64,000 nucleotides of DNA from Hydractinia symbiolongicarpus (GCF_029227915.1 NC_079885.1:19727001-19791000), one strand, 5' to 3'; numbered from the stretch's first letter, positions 1 through 10,627 are shown. Numbers and translations are program-made. The notes: a model not told the origin generated them from the letters alone.

Positions 1-409
1 TTCCTAATGTCACGATAATTGTAAAAGCAACGGTAGTTTTAGTCTTGAAACTACGTTTACCTGCATAGTCAGATGTGGTGTTAAAAACATTGAAATTGAA
101 TTAGCTAACTAGTAAATAGGGATACTTCAGTATGTTTCGTGTCTCCGTGCCGCAATTGGTTAGCGCGTTCGCCTGTTAACTGAAAGGTTGGTGGTTCAAG
201 CCCACGCGGGGAAGCGATGAACAAATATGTCCATCAGAAGAATCAGAGAGTGCTATCACCGCCTCTTATTCCTAATGTCACGTTAACTGTAAAAGCAACG
301 GTAGCGTTACTCTTGTAGCCATGTTTACTAGCATCATCAGATGTTCTATTAAAAATAAATGAAAGTAAATGAGCCAACTTGTAAATAGGGAAACTTCAGT
401 AAGTTTCAT

Positions 410-483
410 GTCTCCGTGGCGCAACTGGTTAGCGCGTTCGGCTGTTAACCGAAGGGTTGGTGGTTCAAGCCCACTCGGGGACG
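410..483 (+). tRNA. tRNA-Asn-GTT: tRNA-Asn(GTT), A half
   Basis: Complete cloverleaf with three changes from the array consensus: a T-to-C in the D loop, G44 in the variable loop, and U65 giving a G49-U65 wobble in the T stem. Confidence 0.86.
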
Positions 484-947
484 CAATGAACAAATTCTTT
501 GATCAGATGAAACAGATAGTGCTACCACTGCTTATGATTCCTAATGTCACGATAATTGTAAAAGCAACGGTAGTTTTAGTCTTTAAACTACGTTTACTTG
601 CATAGTCAGATGTGGTGTTAAAAACATTGAAATTGAATTAGCTAACTAATAAAAAATGGATACTTCAGTATGTTTCGTGTCTCCGTGCCGCAATTGGTTA
701 ACGCGTTCGCCTGTTAACTGAAAGGTTGGTGGATCAAGCCCACCCGGGGAAGCGATGAACAAATATGTCCATCAGAAGAATCAGAGAGTGCTATCATTGC
801 TTCTTATCCCTAATGTCACGTTAACTCTAAAAGCAACGGTAGTGTTACTCTTGTAGCCATGTTTACTGGCATCATCAGATGTTCTATTAAAAATAAATGA
901 AAGTAAATGAGCCAACTTGTAAATAGGGAAACTTCAGTAACTTTCAT

Positions 948-969
948 GTCTCCGTGGCGCAATTGGTTG

Positions 970-1016
<47 letters not shown>

Positions 1017-1021
1017 CGACG
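948..1021 (+). tRNA. tRNA-Asn-GTT: tRNA-Asn(GTT), A half, acceptor mismatch
   Basis: The 3' acceptor side reads CGGCGAC, giving a U4:C69 mismatch. The rest folds normally. Position 21 is G (GGTTGGCGC), as in copies 3096, 7930 and 13297. Confidence 0.75.
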
Positions 1022-1215
1022 CAATGAACAAATACTTCCATCAGATGAAACAGATAGCGCTACCACTGCTTATGATTCCTAATGTCACGATAATTGTAAA
1101 AGCAACGGTAGTTTTAGTCTTGAAACTACGTTTACCTGCATAGTCAGATGTGGTGTTAAAAACATTGAAATTGAATTAGCTAACTAGTAAATAGGGATAC
1201 TTCAGTATGTTTCGT

Positions 1216-1256
1216 GCCTTCGTGTCTCAATTTGTTGGCGCGTTCGGCTGTTAACG

Positions 1257-1287
<31 letters not shown>

Positions 1288-1289
1288 AG
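1216..1289 (+). pseudogene. B-half tRNA-Asn relic, CCTTCGTGTCTC type (B2)
   Basis: The 5' third is strongly diverged (GCCTTCGTGTCTCAATTTG): acceptor, D stem and A box are lost and one loop G is replaced. The anticodon loop and T arm remain. Other starts: 2827, 3364, 5512, 8198, 13565, 18664, 20273, 23758, 24295 and 26709. Those at 18664 and 20273 are one base shorter. Confidence 0.83.
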
Positions 1290-1484
1290 CGATGAACAAG
1301 TATGTCCATCAGAAAAATCAGAGAGTGCTATCACTGCCTCTTATTCCTAATGTCACGTTAACTGTAAGAGCAACGGTAGTGTTACTGTTGTAGCCATGTT
1401 TACTGGCATCATCAGATGTGCTATTAGAAATAAATGAAAGTAAATGTGTCAACTTGTAAATAGGGAAACTTCAGTATGTTTCAT

Positions 1485-1510
1485 GTCTCCGTGGCGCAAT
1501 TGGTTAGCGT

Positions 1511-1558
<48 letters not shown>
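1485..1558 (+). tRNA. tRNA-Asn-GTT: tRNA-Asn(GTT), A half
   Basis: Only change from consensus is GCGT on the 3' side of the D stem (G10-U25 wobble), shared with 3633 and 61694. Confidence 0.86.
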
Positions 1559-1752
1559 CAATGAACAAATACTTCGATCAGATGAAACAGTTAGTGCTAC
1601 CACTGGTTATCATTTCCAATGTGACGATAATTGTAAAAGCAACGGTAGTTTTAGTCTTGAAACTACGTTTACCTGCATAGTCAGATGTGGTGTTAAAAAC
1701 ATTGACATTGGATTAGCTAAGTAGTAAATAGGGATACTTCAGCATGTTTCGT

Positions 1753-1826
1753 GTCTTAGTGCCGCAATTGGTTAGCGCGTTCGGCTGTTAACGGAGAGGT
1801 TGGTGGTTCAAGCCCACCCGGGGAGG
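1753..1826 (+). pseudogene. B-half tRNA-Asn relic, GTCTTAG type (B3)
   Basis: Start GTCTTAGTGCCGC and end GGGGAGG, adding acceptor mismatches to the B1 defects. Other starts: 3901, 10879, 20809, 24832, 27246, 37925, 43287, 44897, 45432, 52662, 53198, 53733, 54269, 55878, 56951 and 58024. Confidence 0.83.
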
Positions 1827-2021
1827 CGATGAAAAAATATGTCCATCAGAAGAATCAGAGAGTGCTATCACTGCCTCTTATTCCTAATTTCACGTTAACT
1901 GTAAGAGCAACGGTAGTGTTTCTCTTGTAGCCATGTTTACTGGCATCATCAGATGTGCTATTAAAAATAAATGAAAGTAAATGAGCCAACTTGTAAATAG
2001 GGAAACTTCAGTAAGTTTCAT

Positions 2022-2038
2022 GTCTCCGTGGCGCAATT

Positions 2039-2072
<34 letters not shown>

Positions 2073-2095
2073 GGGTTCAAGCCCACCCGGGGACG
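2022..2095 (+). tRNA. tRNA-Asn-GTT: tRNA-Asn(GTT), A half, T-stem mismatch
   Basis: T-stem 5' side is GGGGG instead of GGTGG, giving one G51:A63 mismatch. Otherwise consensus. Confidence 0.78.
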
Positions 2096-2558
2096 CAATG
2101 AACAAATACTTCGATCAGATGAAACAGATAGTGCTACAACTGTTTATGATTCCTAATGTCACGATAATTGTAAAGGCAACGGTAGTTTTAGTCTTGAAAC
2201 TACGTTTACCTGCATAGTCAGATGTGGTGTTAAAAACATTGAAATTGAATTAGCTAACTAGTAAATAGGGATATTTCAGTAGGTTTCGTGTCTCCGTGCC
2301 GCAATTGGTAAGCGCGTTCGGCTGTTAACGGAAAGGTTGGTGGTTCAAGCCCAAACGGGGAAGCGATGAACAAATATGTCCATCAGAAGAATCAGAGAGT
2401 GCTATCACTGCCTCTTATTCCTAATGTCACGTTATTTGTAAGAGCAACGATAGTGTTACTCTTGTAGCCATGTTTACTGGCATCATCAGATGTGCTATTA
2501 AAATTAAATAAACGTAAATAAGCCAACTTTTAAATAGGGAAACTTCAGTAAGTTTCAT

Positions 2559-2575
2559 GTCTCCGTGGCGCAATT

Positions 2576-2632
<57 letters not shown>
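2559..2632 (+). tRNA. tRNA-Asn-GTT: tRNA-Asn(GTT), A half
   Basis: Identical to the 74-nt array consensus (fold given at 4170). Confidence 0.93.
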
Positions 2633-3095
2633 CAATGAACAAATACTTCGATCAGATGAAACAGATAGTGCTACCACTGCTTATGATTCCTAATGTCACG
2701 ATAAATGTAAAAGCAACGGTACTTTTAGTCTTGAAACTACGTTTACCTGCATAGTCAGATGTGCTGTTAAGAACACTGAAATTGAATTAGCCTACTAGTG
2801 AATAAGGATACTTTAGTAAGTTTCGTGCCTTCGTGTCTCAATTTGTTGGCGCGTTCGGCTGTTAACGGAAAATTTGGTGGTTCAAGCCCACCCGGGGAAG
2901 CGATGAACAAGTATGTCCATCAGAAGAATCAGAGAGTGCTATCACTGCCTCTTATTCCTAATGTCACGTTAACTGTAAAAGCAACGGTAGTGTTACTCTT
3001 GTAGCCATGTTTACTGGCATCATCAGATGTTCTATTAAAAATAAATGAAAGTAAATGAGCCAACTTGTAAATAGGGAAACTTCAGTAACTTTCAT

Positions 3096-3117
3096 GTCTC
3101 CGTGGCGCAATTGGTTG

Positions 3118-3169
<52 letters not shown>
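3096..3169 (+). tRNA. tRNA-Asn-GTT: tRNA-Asn(GTT), A half
   Basis: Consensus except G at position 21 in the D loop; all stems pair. Confidence 0.91.
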
Positions 3170-3404
3170 CAATGAACAAATACTTCCATCAGATGAAACA
3201 GATAGCGCTACCACTGCTTATGATTCCTAATGTCACGATAATTTTAAAAGCAACGGTAGTTTTAGTCTTGAAACTACGTTTACCTGCATAGTCAGATATG
3301 GTGTTAAAAACATTGAAATTGAATTAGCTAACTAGTAAATAGGGATACTTCAGTATGTTTTGTGCCTTCGTGTCTCAATTTGTTGGCGCGTTCGGCTGTT
3401 AACG

Positions 3405-3435
<31 letters not shown>

Positions 3436-3632
3436 AGCGATGAACAAGTATGTCCATCAGAAAAATTAGAGAGTGCTATCACTGCCTCTTATTCCTAATG
3501 TCACGTTAACTGTAAGAGCAACGGTAGTGTTACTGTTGTAGCCATGTTTACTGGCATCATCAGATGTGCTATTAGAAATAAATGAAAGTAAATGTGTCAA
3601 CTTGTAAATAGGGAAACTTCAGTATGTTTCAT

Positions 3633-3658
3633 GTCTCCGTGGCGCAATTGGTTAGCGT

Positions 3659-3706
<48 letters not shown>
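3633..3706 (+). tRNA. tRNA-Asn-GTT: tRNA-Asn(GTT), A half
   Basis: Consensus except a G10-U25 wobble. The whole unit closely matches the one at 1485, 2148 bp (four dimers) earlier. Confidence 0.86.
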
Positions 3707-4141
3707 CAATGAACAAATACTTCGATCAGATGAAACAGTTAGTGCTACCACTGGTTATGATTTCCAATGTGACGATAATTGTAAAAGCAACGGTAGTTTT
3801 AGTCTTGAAACTACGTTTACCTGCATAGTCAGATGTGGTGTTAAAAACATTGACATTGAATTAGCTAACTAGTAAATAGGGATACTTCAGTATGTTTCGT
3901 GTCTTAGTGCCGCAATTGGTTAGCGCGTTCGGCTGTTAACGGAGAGGTTGGTGGTTCAAGCCCACCTGGGGAGGCGATGAAAAAATATGTCCATCAGAAG
4001 AATCAGAGAGTACTATCACTGCCTCTTATTCCTAATTTCACGTTAACTGTAAGAGCAACGGTAGTGTTTCTCTTGTAGCCATGTTTACTGGCATCATCAG
4101 ATGTGCTATTAAAAATAAATGAAAGTAAATGAGCCAACTTG

Positions 4142-4150
4142 TAAATAGGG
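4142..4150 (+). promoter_or_regulatory. AT-rich TAAATAGGG leader motif (reference copy)
   Basis: TAAATAGGG lies 20-28 nt before the tRNA and recurs at that distance before A and B copies on both arms. Upstream TATA-like motifs help place TFIIIB on some tRNA genes; that role here is inference. Its conservation could simply reflect repeat homogenisation. Confidence 0.35.
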
Positions 4151-4176
4151 AAACTTCAGTAAGTTTCATGTCTCCG

Positions 4177-4186
4177 TGGCGCAATT

Positions 4187-4188
<2 letters not shown>
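4177..4188 (+). promoter_or_regulatory. Pol III A box (reference copy)
   Basis: TGGCGCAATTGG at tRNA nucleotides 8-19 fits the eukaryotic internal A-box consensus. It is kept in most A halves. B relics carry TGCCGCAATTGG or more divergent forms, which weakens this half of the promoter. Confidence 0.8.

Positions 4189-4221
<33 letters not shown>

Positions 4222-4232
<11 letters not shown>
4222..4232 (+). promoter_or_regulatory. Pol III B box (reference copy)
   Basis: GGTTCAAGCCC, the T-arm B box bound by TFIIIC in eukaryotic tRNA genes. It is preserved in nearly all A halves and in most B relics, so relics may still bind TFIIIC. Exceptions include 9003 (one T missing) and the GGTTTAAGC copies at 30687 and 31757. 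Confidence 0.8.
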
Positions 4233-4243
<11 letters not shown>

Positions 4244-4333
4244 CAATGAACAAATACTTCGATCAGATGAAACAGATAGTGCTACAACTGCTTATGATTC
4301 CTAATGTCACGATAATTGTAAAAGCAACGGTAG

Positions 4334-4337
4334 TTTT
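4334..4337 (+). terminator. First TTTT after the A-half tRNA (reference copy)
   Basis: The run of four T in GTAGTTTTAGTC starts 91 nt beyond the end of the tRNA and recurs in most A spacers. It is the nearest minimal Pol III terminator I see on the sense strand. Most tRNA genes end within about 20 nt, so a long 3' trailer is predicted. The aligned place in B spacers reads GTGTTACT, with no TTTT. Confidence 0.45.
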
Positions 4338-4706
4338 AGTCTTGAAACTACGTTTACCTGCATAGTCAGATGTGGTGTTAAAAACATTGAAATTGAATTA
4401 GCTAACTAGTAAATAGGGATATTTCAGTATGTTTCGTGTCTCCGTGCTGCAATTGGTAAGCGCGTTCGGCTGTTAACGGAAAGGTTGGTGGTTCAAGCCC
4501 AAACGGGGAAGCGATGAACAAATATGTCCATCAGAAGAATCAGAGAGTGCTATCACTGCCTCTTATTCCTAATGTCACGTTATTTGTAACAGCAACGGTG
4601 GTGTTACTCTTGTAGCCATGTTTACTGGCATCATCAGATGTGCTATTAAAAATAAATGAAAGTAAATGAGCCAACTTGTATATAGGGAAACTTCAGTAAG
4701 TTTCAT

Positions 4707-4723
4707 GTCTCCGTGGCGCAATT

Positions 4724-4780
<57 letters not shown>
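4707..4780 (+). tRNA. tRNA-Asn-GTT: tRNA-Asn(GTT), A half
   Basis: Consensus at all 74 positions. The leader carries TATATAGGG instead of TAAATAGGG. Confidence 0.93.
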
Positions 4781-5243
4781 CAATGAACAAATACTTCGAT
4801 CAGATGAAACAGATAGTGCTACAACTGTTTATGATTCCTAATGTCACGATAATTGTAAAGGCAACGGTAGTTTTAGTCTTGAAACTACGTTTACCTGCAT
4901 AGTCAGATGTGGTGTTAAAAACATTGAAATTGAATTAGCTAACTAGTAAATAGGGATATTTCAGTAGGTTTCGTGTCTCCGTGCCGCAATTGGTAAGCGC
5001 GTTCGGCTGTTAACGGAAAGGTTGGTGGTTCAAGCTCAAACGGGGAAGCGATGAACAAATATGTCCATCAGAAGAATCAGAGAGTGCTATCACTGCCTCT
5101 TATTCCTAATGTCACGTTATTTGTAAGAGCAACGATAGTGTTACTCTTGTAGCCATGTTTACTGGCATCATCAGATGTGCTATTAAAATTAAATAAACGT
5201 AAATAAGCCAACTTTTAAATAGGGAAACTTCAGTAAGTTTCAT

Positions 5244-5260
5244 GTCTCCGTGGCGCAATT

Positions 5261-5317
<57 letters not shown>
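5244..5317 (+). tRNA. tRNA-Asn-GTT: tRNA-Asn(GTT), A half
   Basis: Consensus copy. Its unit repeats the one at 2559 with a 2685-bp offset (five dimers). Confidence 0.93.
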
Positions 5318-5780
5318 CAATGAACAAATACTTCGATCAGATGAAACAGATAGTGCTACCACTGCTTATGATTCCTAATGTCACGATAAATGTAAAAGCA
5401 ACGGTACTTTTAGTCTTGAAACTACGTTTACCTGCATAGTCAGATGTGCTGTTAAGAACACTGAAATTGAATTAGCCTACTAGTGAATAAGGATACTTCA
5501 GTAAGTTTCGTGCCTTCGTGTCTCAATTTGTTGGCGCGTTCGGCTGTTAACGGAAAATTTGGTGGTTCAAGCCCACCCGGGGAAGCGATGAACAAGTATG
5601 TCCATCAGAAGAATCAGAGAGTGCTATCACTGCCTCTTATTCCTAATGTCACGTTAACTGTAAAAGCAACGGTAGTGTTACTCTTGTAGCCATGTTTACT
5701 GGCATCATCAGATGTTCTATTAAAAATAAATGAAAGTAAATGAGCCGACTTGTAAATAGGGAAACTTCAGTAAGTTTCAG

Positions 5781-5854
5781 GTCTCCGGGGCGCAATTGGT
5801 TAGCGCGTTCGGCTGTTAACCGAAATGTTGTTGGTTCAAGCCCACCCGGGGACG
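5781..5854 (+). tRNA. tRNA-Asn(GTT), A half, degenerate U8G type
   Basis: GTCTCCGGGGCGC replaces U8 with G, losing the usual U8-A14 tertiary contact. T stem GTTGG gives a U50:C64 mismatch, and the variable loop is ATGTT. Probably poorly functional; related to 8467 and 13834. Confidence 0.6.
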
Positions 5855-6316
5855 CAAAGAACAAATACTTCGATCAGATGAAACAGATAGTGCTACAACT
5901 GCTTATGATTCCTAATGTCACGATAATTGTAAAAGCAACGGTAGTTTTAGTCTTAAAACTACGTTTACCTGCATGTCAGATGTGGTGTTGAAAACATTGA
6001 AATTGAATTAGCTAACTAGTAAATAGGGATATTTCAGTATGTTTCGTGTCTCCGTGCCGCAATTGGTAAGTGCGTTCGGCTGTTAACGGAAAGGTTGGTG
6101 GTTCAAGCCCAAACGGGGAAGCGATGAACAAATATGTCCATCAGAAGAATCAGAGAGTGCAATCACTGCCTCTTATTCCTAATGTCACGTTATGTGTAAC
6201 AGCAACGGTAGTGTTACTCTTGTAGCCATGTTTACTGGCATCATCAGATGTTCTATTAAAAATAAATGAAAGTAAATGAGCCAACTTGGATATAGGGAAA
6301 CTTCAGTAAGTTTCAT

Positions 6317-6333
6317 GTCTCCGTGGCGCAATT

Positions 6334-6366
<33 letters not shown>

Positions 6367-6390
6367 ATGGTTCAAGCCCACCCGGGGACG
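6317..6390 (+). tRNA. tRNA-Asn-GTT: tRNA-Asn(GTT), A half, T-stem mismatch
   Basis: GATGG in the T stem gives an A50:C64 mismatch; other stems are intact. Confidence 0.76.
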
Positions 6391-6853
6391 CAATGAACAA
6401 ATACTTCGATCAGATGAAACAGATAGTGCTACAACTGCTTATGATTCCTAATGTCTCGATAATTGTAAAGGCAACGGTAGTTTTAGTCTTGAAACTACGT
6501 TTACCTGCATAGTCAGATGTGGTGTTAAAAACATTGAAATTGAATTAGCTAACTAGTAAATAAGGATATTTCAGTATGTTTCGTGTCTCCGTGCCGCAAT
6601 TGGTAAGCGCGTTCGGCTGTTAACGGAAAGGTTGGTGGTTCAAGCCCAAACGGGGAAGCGATGAACAAATATGTCCATCAGAAGAATCAGAGAGTGCAAT
6701 CACTGCCTCTTATTCCTAATGTCACGTTATGTGTAACAGCAACGGTAGTGTTACTCTTGTAGCCATGTTTACTGGCATCATCAGATGTTCTATTAAAAAT
6801 AAATGAAAGTAAATGAGCCAACTTGGATATAGGGAAACTTCAGTAAGTTTCAT

Positions 6854-6870
6854 GTCTCCGTGGCGCAATT

Positions 6871-6903
<33 letters not shown>

Positions 6904-6927
6904 ATGGTTCAAGCCCACCTGGGGACG
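6854..6927 (+). tRNA. tRNA-Asn-GTT: tRNA-Asn(GTT), A half, T-stem mismatch
   Basis: Near copy of 6317 (A50:C64) with an added G7-U66 wobble in the acceptor stem. Confidence 0.74.
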
Positions 6928-7390
6928 CAATGAACAAATACTTCGATCAGATGAAACAGATAGTGCTACAACTGCTTATGATTCCTAATGTCTCGATAAT
7001 TGTAAAGGCAACGGTAGTTTTAGTCTTGAAACTACGTTTACCTGCATAGTCAGATGTGGTGTTAAAAACATTGAAATTGAATTAGCTAACTAGTAAATAA
7101 GGATATTTCAGTATGTTTCGTGTCTCCGTGCCGCAATTGGTAAGCGCGTTCGGCTGTTAACGGAAAGGTTGGTGGTTCAAGCCCAAACGGGGAAGCGATG
7201 AACAAATATGTCCATCAGAAGAATCAGAGAGTGTTATCACTGCCTCTTATTCCTAATTTCACGTTATTTGTAAGAGCAACGGTAGTGTTACTCCTGTAGC
7301 CATGTTTACTGGCATCATCAGATGTGCTATTAGAAATAAATGAAAGTAAATGAGTCAACTTGTAAATAGGGCAACTTCAGTAAGTTTCAT

Positions 7391-7430
7391 GTCTCCGTGG
7401 CGCAATTGGTTAGCACGTTCGGCTGTTAAC

Positions 7431-7465
<35 letters not shown>
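7391..7465 (+). pseudogene. tRNA-Asn pseudogene, A half, inserted base
   Basis: 75 nt long: GTTAACCCGAAAGG has one extra C after the anticodon loop, and GCAC in the D stem gives a C11:A24 mismatch. The combination should disturb both stems. Confidence 0.65.
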
Positions 7466-7660
7466 CAATGAACAAATTCTTTGATCAGATGAAACAGATA
7501 GTGCTACCACTGCTTATGATTCCTAATGTCACGATAATTGTAAAAGCAACGGTAGTTTTAGTCTTGAAACTACGTTTACTTGCATAGTCAGATGTGGTGT
7601 TAAAAACATTGAAATTGAATTAGCTAACTAATAAAAAAGGGATACTTCAGTATGTTTCGT

Positions 7661-7734
7661 GTCTCCGTGCCGCAATTGGTTAACGCGTTCGCCTGTTAAC
7701 TGAAAGGTTGGTGGATCAAGCCCACCCGGGGAAG
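7661..7734 (+). pseudogene. B-half tRNA-Asn relic, TTCGCC type (B6)
   Basis: Anticodon stem TTCGC/CTGAA (31:39 mismatch, 30:40 wobble) with loop CTGTTAA. Many copies have GGATCAAGC or GGGTCAAGC, breaking the T loop and B box. Other starts: 141, 679, 13028, 23222, 26173, 29123, 29658, 33095 and 38461. Often preceded by ACTAATAAA instead of ACTAGTAAA. Confidence 0.8.
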
Positions 7735-7929
7735 CGATGAACAAATATGTCCATCAGAAGAATCAGAGAGTGCTATCACTGCTTCTTATCCCTAATGTCA
7801 CGTTAACTCTAAAAGCAACGGTAGTGTTACTCTTGTAGCCATGTTTACTGGCATCATCAGATGTTCTATTAAAAATAAATGAAAGTAAATGAGCCAACTT
7901 GTAAATAGGGAAGCTTCAGTAACTTTCAT

Positions 7930-7951
7930 GTCTCCGTGGCGCAATTGGTTG

Positions 7952-8003
<52 letters not shown>
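7930..8003 (+). tRNA. tRNA-Asn-GTT: tRNA-Asn(GTT), A half
   Basis: Consensus except G21 in the D loop. Its leader has GAAGCTTCAG in place of GAAACTTCAG. Confidence 0.91.
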
Positions 8004-8466
8004 CAATGAACAAATACTTCCATCAGATGAAACAGATAGCGCTACCACTGCTTATGATTCCTAATGTCACGATAATTGTAAAAGCAACGGTAGTTTTAGT
8101 CTTGAAACTACGTTTGCCTGCATAGTCAGATATGGTGTTAAAAACATTGAAATTGAATTAGCTAACTAGTAAATAGGGATACTTCAGTATGTTTCGTGCC
8201 TTCGTGTCTCATATTGTTGGCGCGTTCGGCTGTTAACGGAAAATTCGGTGGTTCAAGCCCACCCGGGGAAGCGATGAACAAGTATGTCCATCAGAAGAAT
8301 CAGAGAGTGCTATCACTGCCTCTTATTCCTAATGTCACGTTAACTGTAAAAGCAACGGTAGTGTTACTCTTGTAGCCATGTTTACTGGCATCATCAGATG
8401 TTCTATTAAAAATAAATGAAAGTAAATGAGCCAACTTGTAAATAGGGAAACTTCAGTAAGTTTCAT

Positions 8467-8483
8467 GTCTCCGGGGCGCTATT

Positions 8484-8516
<33 letters not shown>

Positions 8517-8540
8517 TTGGTTCAAGCCCACCCGGGGACG
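8467..8540 (+). pseudogene. tRNA-Asn pseudogene, A half, U8G type
   Basis: U8 is G and the D-loop A after GCGC is T (GCGCTATTGG), so both partners of the usual 8-14 contact are changed. T stem has a U50:C64 mismatch. The anticodon arm is intact. Confidence 0.6.
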
Positions 8541-9002
8541 CAAAGAACAAATACTTCGATCAGATGAAACAGATAGTGCTACAACTGCTTATGATTCCTA
8601 ATGTCACGATAATTGTAAAAGCAACGGTAGTTTTAGTCTTGAAACTACGTTTACCTGCATGTCAGATGTGGTGTTAAAAACATTGAAATTGAATTAGCTA
8701 ACTAGTAAATAGGGATATTTCAGTATGTTTCGTGTCTCCGTGCCGCAATTGGTAAGCGCGTTCGGCTGTTAACGGAAAAATTGGTGGTTCAATCCCAAAC
8801 GGGGAAGCGATGAACAAATATGTCCATCAGAAGAATCAGAGAGTGCTATCACTGCCTCTTATTCCTAATGTCACGTTATGTGTAACAGCAACGGTAGTGT
8901 TACTCTTGTAGCCATGTTTACTGGCATCATCAGATGTGCTATTAAAAATAAATGAAAGTAAATGAGCCAACTTGTATATAGGGAAACTTCAGTAAGTTTC
9001 AT

Positions 9003-9019
9003 GTCTCCGTGGCGCAATT

Positions 9020-9052
<33 letters not shown>

Positions 9053-9075
9053 ATGGTCAAGCCCACCCGGGGACG
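9003..9075 (+). pseudogene. tRNA-Asn pseudogene, A half, T-loop deletion
   Basis: 73 nt: one T of the TTCAAGC loop is missing (GATGGTCAAGC), damaging the T loop and B box, and A50:C64 is mismatched. Confidence 0.65.
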
Positions 9076-9537
9076 CAATGAACAAATACTTCGATCAGAT
9101 GAAACAGATAGTGCTACAACTGCTTATGATTCCTAATGTCACGATAATTGTAAAGGCAACGGTAGTTTTAGTCTTGAAACTACGTTTACCTGCATAGTCA
9201 GATGTGGTGTTAAAAACATTGAAATTGAATTAGCTAACTAGTAAATAGGGATATTTCAGTATGTTTCGTGTCTCCGTGCCGCAATTGGTAAGTGCGTTCG
9301 GCTGTTAACGGAAAGGTTGGTGGTTCAAGCCCAAACGGGGAAGCGATGAACAAATATGTCCATCAGAAGAATCAGAGAGTGTTATCACTGCCTCTTATTC
9401 CTAATTTCACGTTATTTGTAAGAGCAACGGTAGTGTTACTCCTGTAGCCATGTTTACTGGCATCATCAGATGTGCTATTAAAAATAAATGAAAGTAAATA
9501 AGCCAACTTTTAAATAGGGAAACTTCAGTAAACTCAT

Positions 9538-9554
9538 GTCTCCGTGGCGCAATT

Positions 9555-9609
<55 letters not shown>

Positions 9610-9611
9610 TG
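9538..9611 (+). tRNA. tRNA-Asn-GTT: tRNA-Asn(GTT), A half
   Basis: Consensus except a 3' side ending GGGGAT, which makes the first acceptor pair a G1-U72 wobble. Confidence 0.86.
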
Positions 9612-10073
9612 CAATGAACAAATACTTCGATCAGATGAAACAGATAGTTCTACCACTGCTTATGATTCCTAATGTCACGATAATTGTAAAAGCAACGGTA
9701 CTTTTGGTCTTGAAACTGCGTTTACCTGCAAAGTCAGATGTGGTGTTAAAAACATTGAAATTGAATTAGGTAACTAGTAAATAGGGATACTTTAGTATGT
9801 TTCGTGTCTCCGTGCCGCAATTGGTTAGTGCGTTCGGCTGTTAACGGAAAGGTTGGTGGTTCAAACCCACCCGGGGAAGCGATGAACTAGTATGTCCATC
9901 AGAAGATTCAGAGAGTGCTATCACTGCCTCTTATTCCTAAAGTCACGTTAACTGTAAGAGCAACGGTAGTGTTACACTTGTAGCCATGTCTACTGGCATC
10001 ATCAGATGTGCTATTAAAAATAAATGAAAGTAAATGAGCCAACTTGTAAATAGGGAAACTTCAGTAAACTCAT

Positions 10074-10090
10074 GTCTCCGTGGCGCAATT

Positions 10091-10147
<57 letters not shown>
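10074..10147 (+). tRNA. tRNA-Asn-GTT: tRNA-Asn(GTT), A half
   Basis: Consensus at all 74 positions. The leader is shortened to GTAAACTCAT, and the 3' flank starts CAGTGAATAAA instead of CAATGAACAAA. Confidence 0.93.
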
Positions 10148-10610
10148 CAGTGAATAAATACTTCGATCAGATGAAACAGATAGTGCTACAACTGCTTATG
10201 ATTCCTAATGTCACGATAATTGTAAAAGCAACGGTAGTTTTAGTCTTGAAACTACGTTTACCTGCATAGTCAGATGTGGTGTTAAAAACATTGAAATTGA
10301 ATTAGCTAACTAGTAAATAGGGATATTTCAGTATGTTTCGTGTCTCCGTGCCGCAATTGGTAAGCGCGTTCGGCTGTTAACGGAAAGGTTGGTGGTTCAA
10401 GCCCAAACGGGGAAGCGATGAACAAATATGTCCATCAGAAAAATCAGAGAGTGCAATCACTGCCTCTTATTCCTAATGTCACGTTATTTGTAAGAGGAAC
10501 GGGAGTGTTACTCTTGTAGCCATGTTTACTGGCATCATCAGATGTGCTATTAAAAATAAATGAAAGTAAATAAGCCAACTTTTAAATAGGGAAACTTCAG
10601 TAAGTTTCAT

Positions 10611-10627
10611 GTCTCCGTGGCGCAATT

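Larger units (their letters stand above)
4170..4243 (+). tRNA. tRNA-Asn-GTT: tRNA-Asn(GTT), A half, reference copy
   Basis: Cytosolic asparagine tRNA decoding AAC and AAU codons. Fold read from the sequence: acceptor GTCTCCG/CGGGGAC (one U4-G69 wobble), D stem GCGC/GCGC with GG in the loop, anticodon stem TTCGG/CCGAA with loop CTGTTAA (U33, anticodon GTT, A37), a 5-nt variable loop AGGTT, T stem GGTGG/CCACC with loop TTCAAGC, and discriminator G73. No intron and no encoded CCA. This is the consensus copy of the array; the body is eukaryotic and animal-like. Whether each copy is expressed cannot be told from sequence. Confidence 0.95.
4170..4706 (+). repeat. Reference 537-bp dimer unit
   Basis: A clean example of the repeat. 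The A half is 4170-4437: tRNA 4170-4243, then a spacer with TTTT at 4334-4337. The B half is 4438-4706: a tRNA relic 4438-4511, then a spacer ending in the leader of the next A copy with a TAAATAGGG-like motif. B starts normally lie 268 bp after one A start and 269 bp before the next. Confidence 0.93.
6317..7390 (+). repeat. Near-identical adjacent dimers
   Basis: The dimers 6317-6853 and 6854-7390 share rare marks: GGATATAGGG leader, GATGG T stem and GTCTCGATAATTG in the spacer. A single recent duplication fits. Confidence 0.85.

Noticed and set aside
816-1031. Recurring 71-codon antisense ORFs (motif GGLEPPTFRLTAERANQL)
   Set aside because: This is the reverse complement of tRNA-Asn, a known kind of spurious protein prediction. 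The start is a TTG and the frame depends on the tRNA.
907-1143. Recurring 65-84-codon + strand ORFs starting in the A leader or at the ATG overlapping the tRNA start (peptide motif SPWRNWLARSAVN)
   Set aside because: They are read through the tRNA-Asn itself and recur only because the unit is repeated. They are broken or shifted in many units, and no other coding signal is seen.
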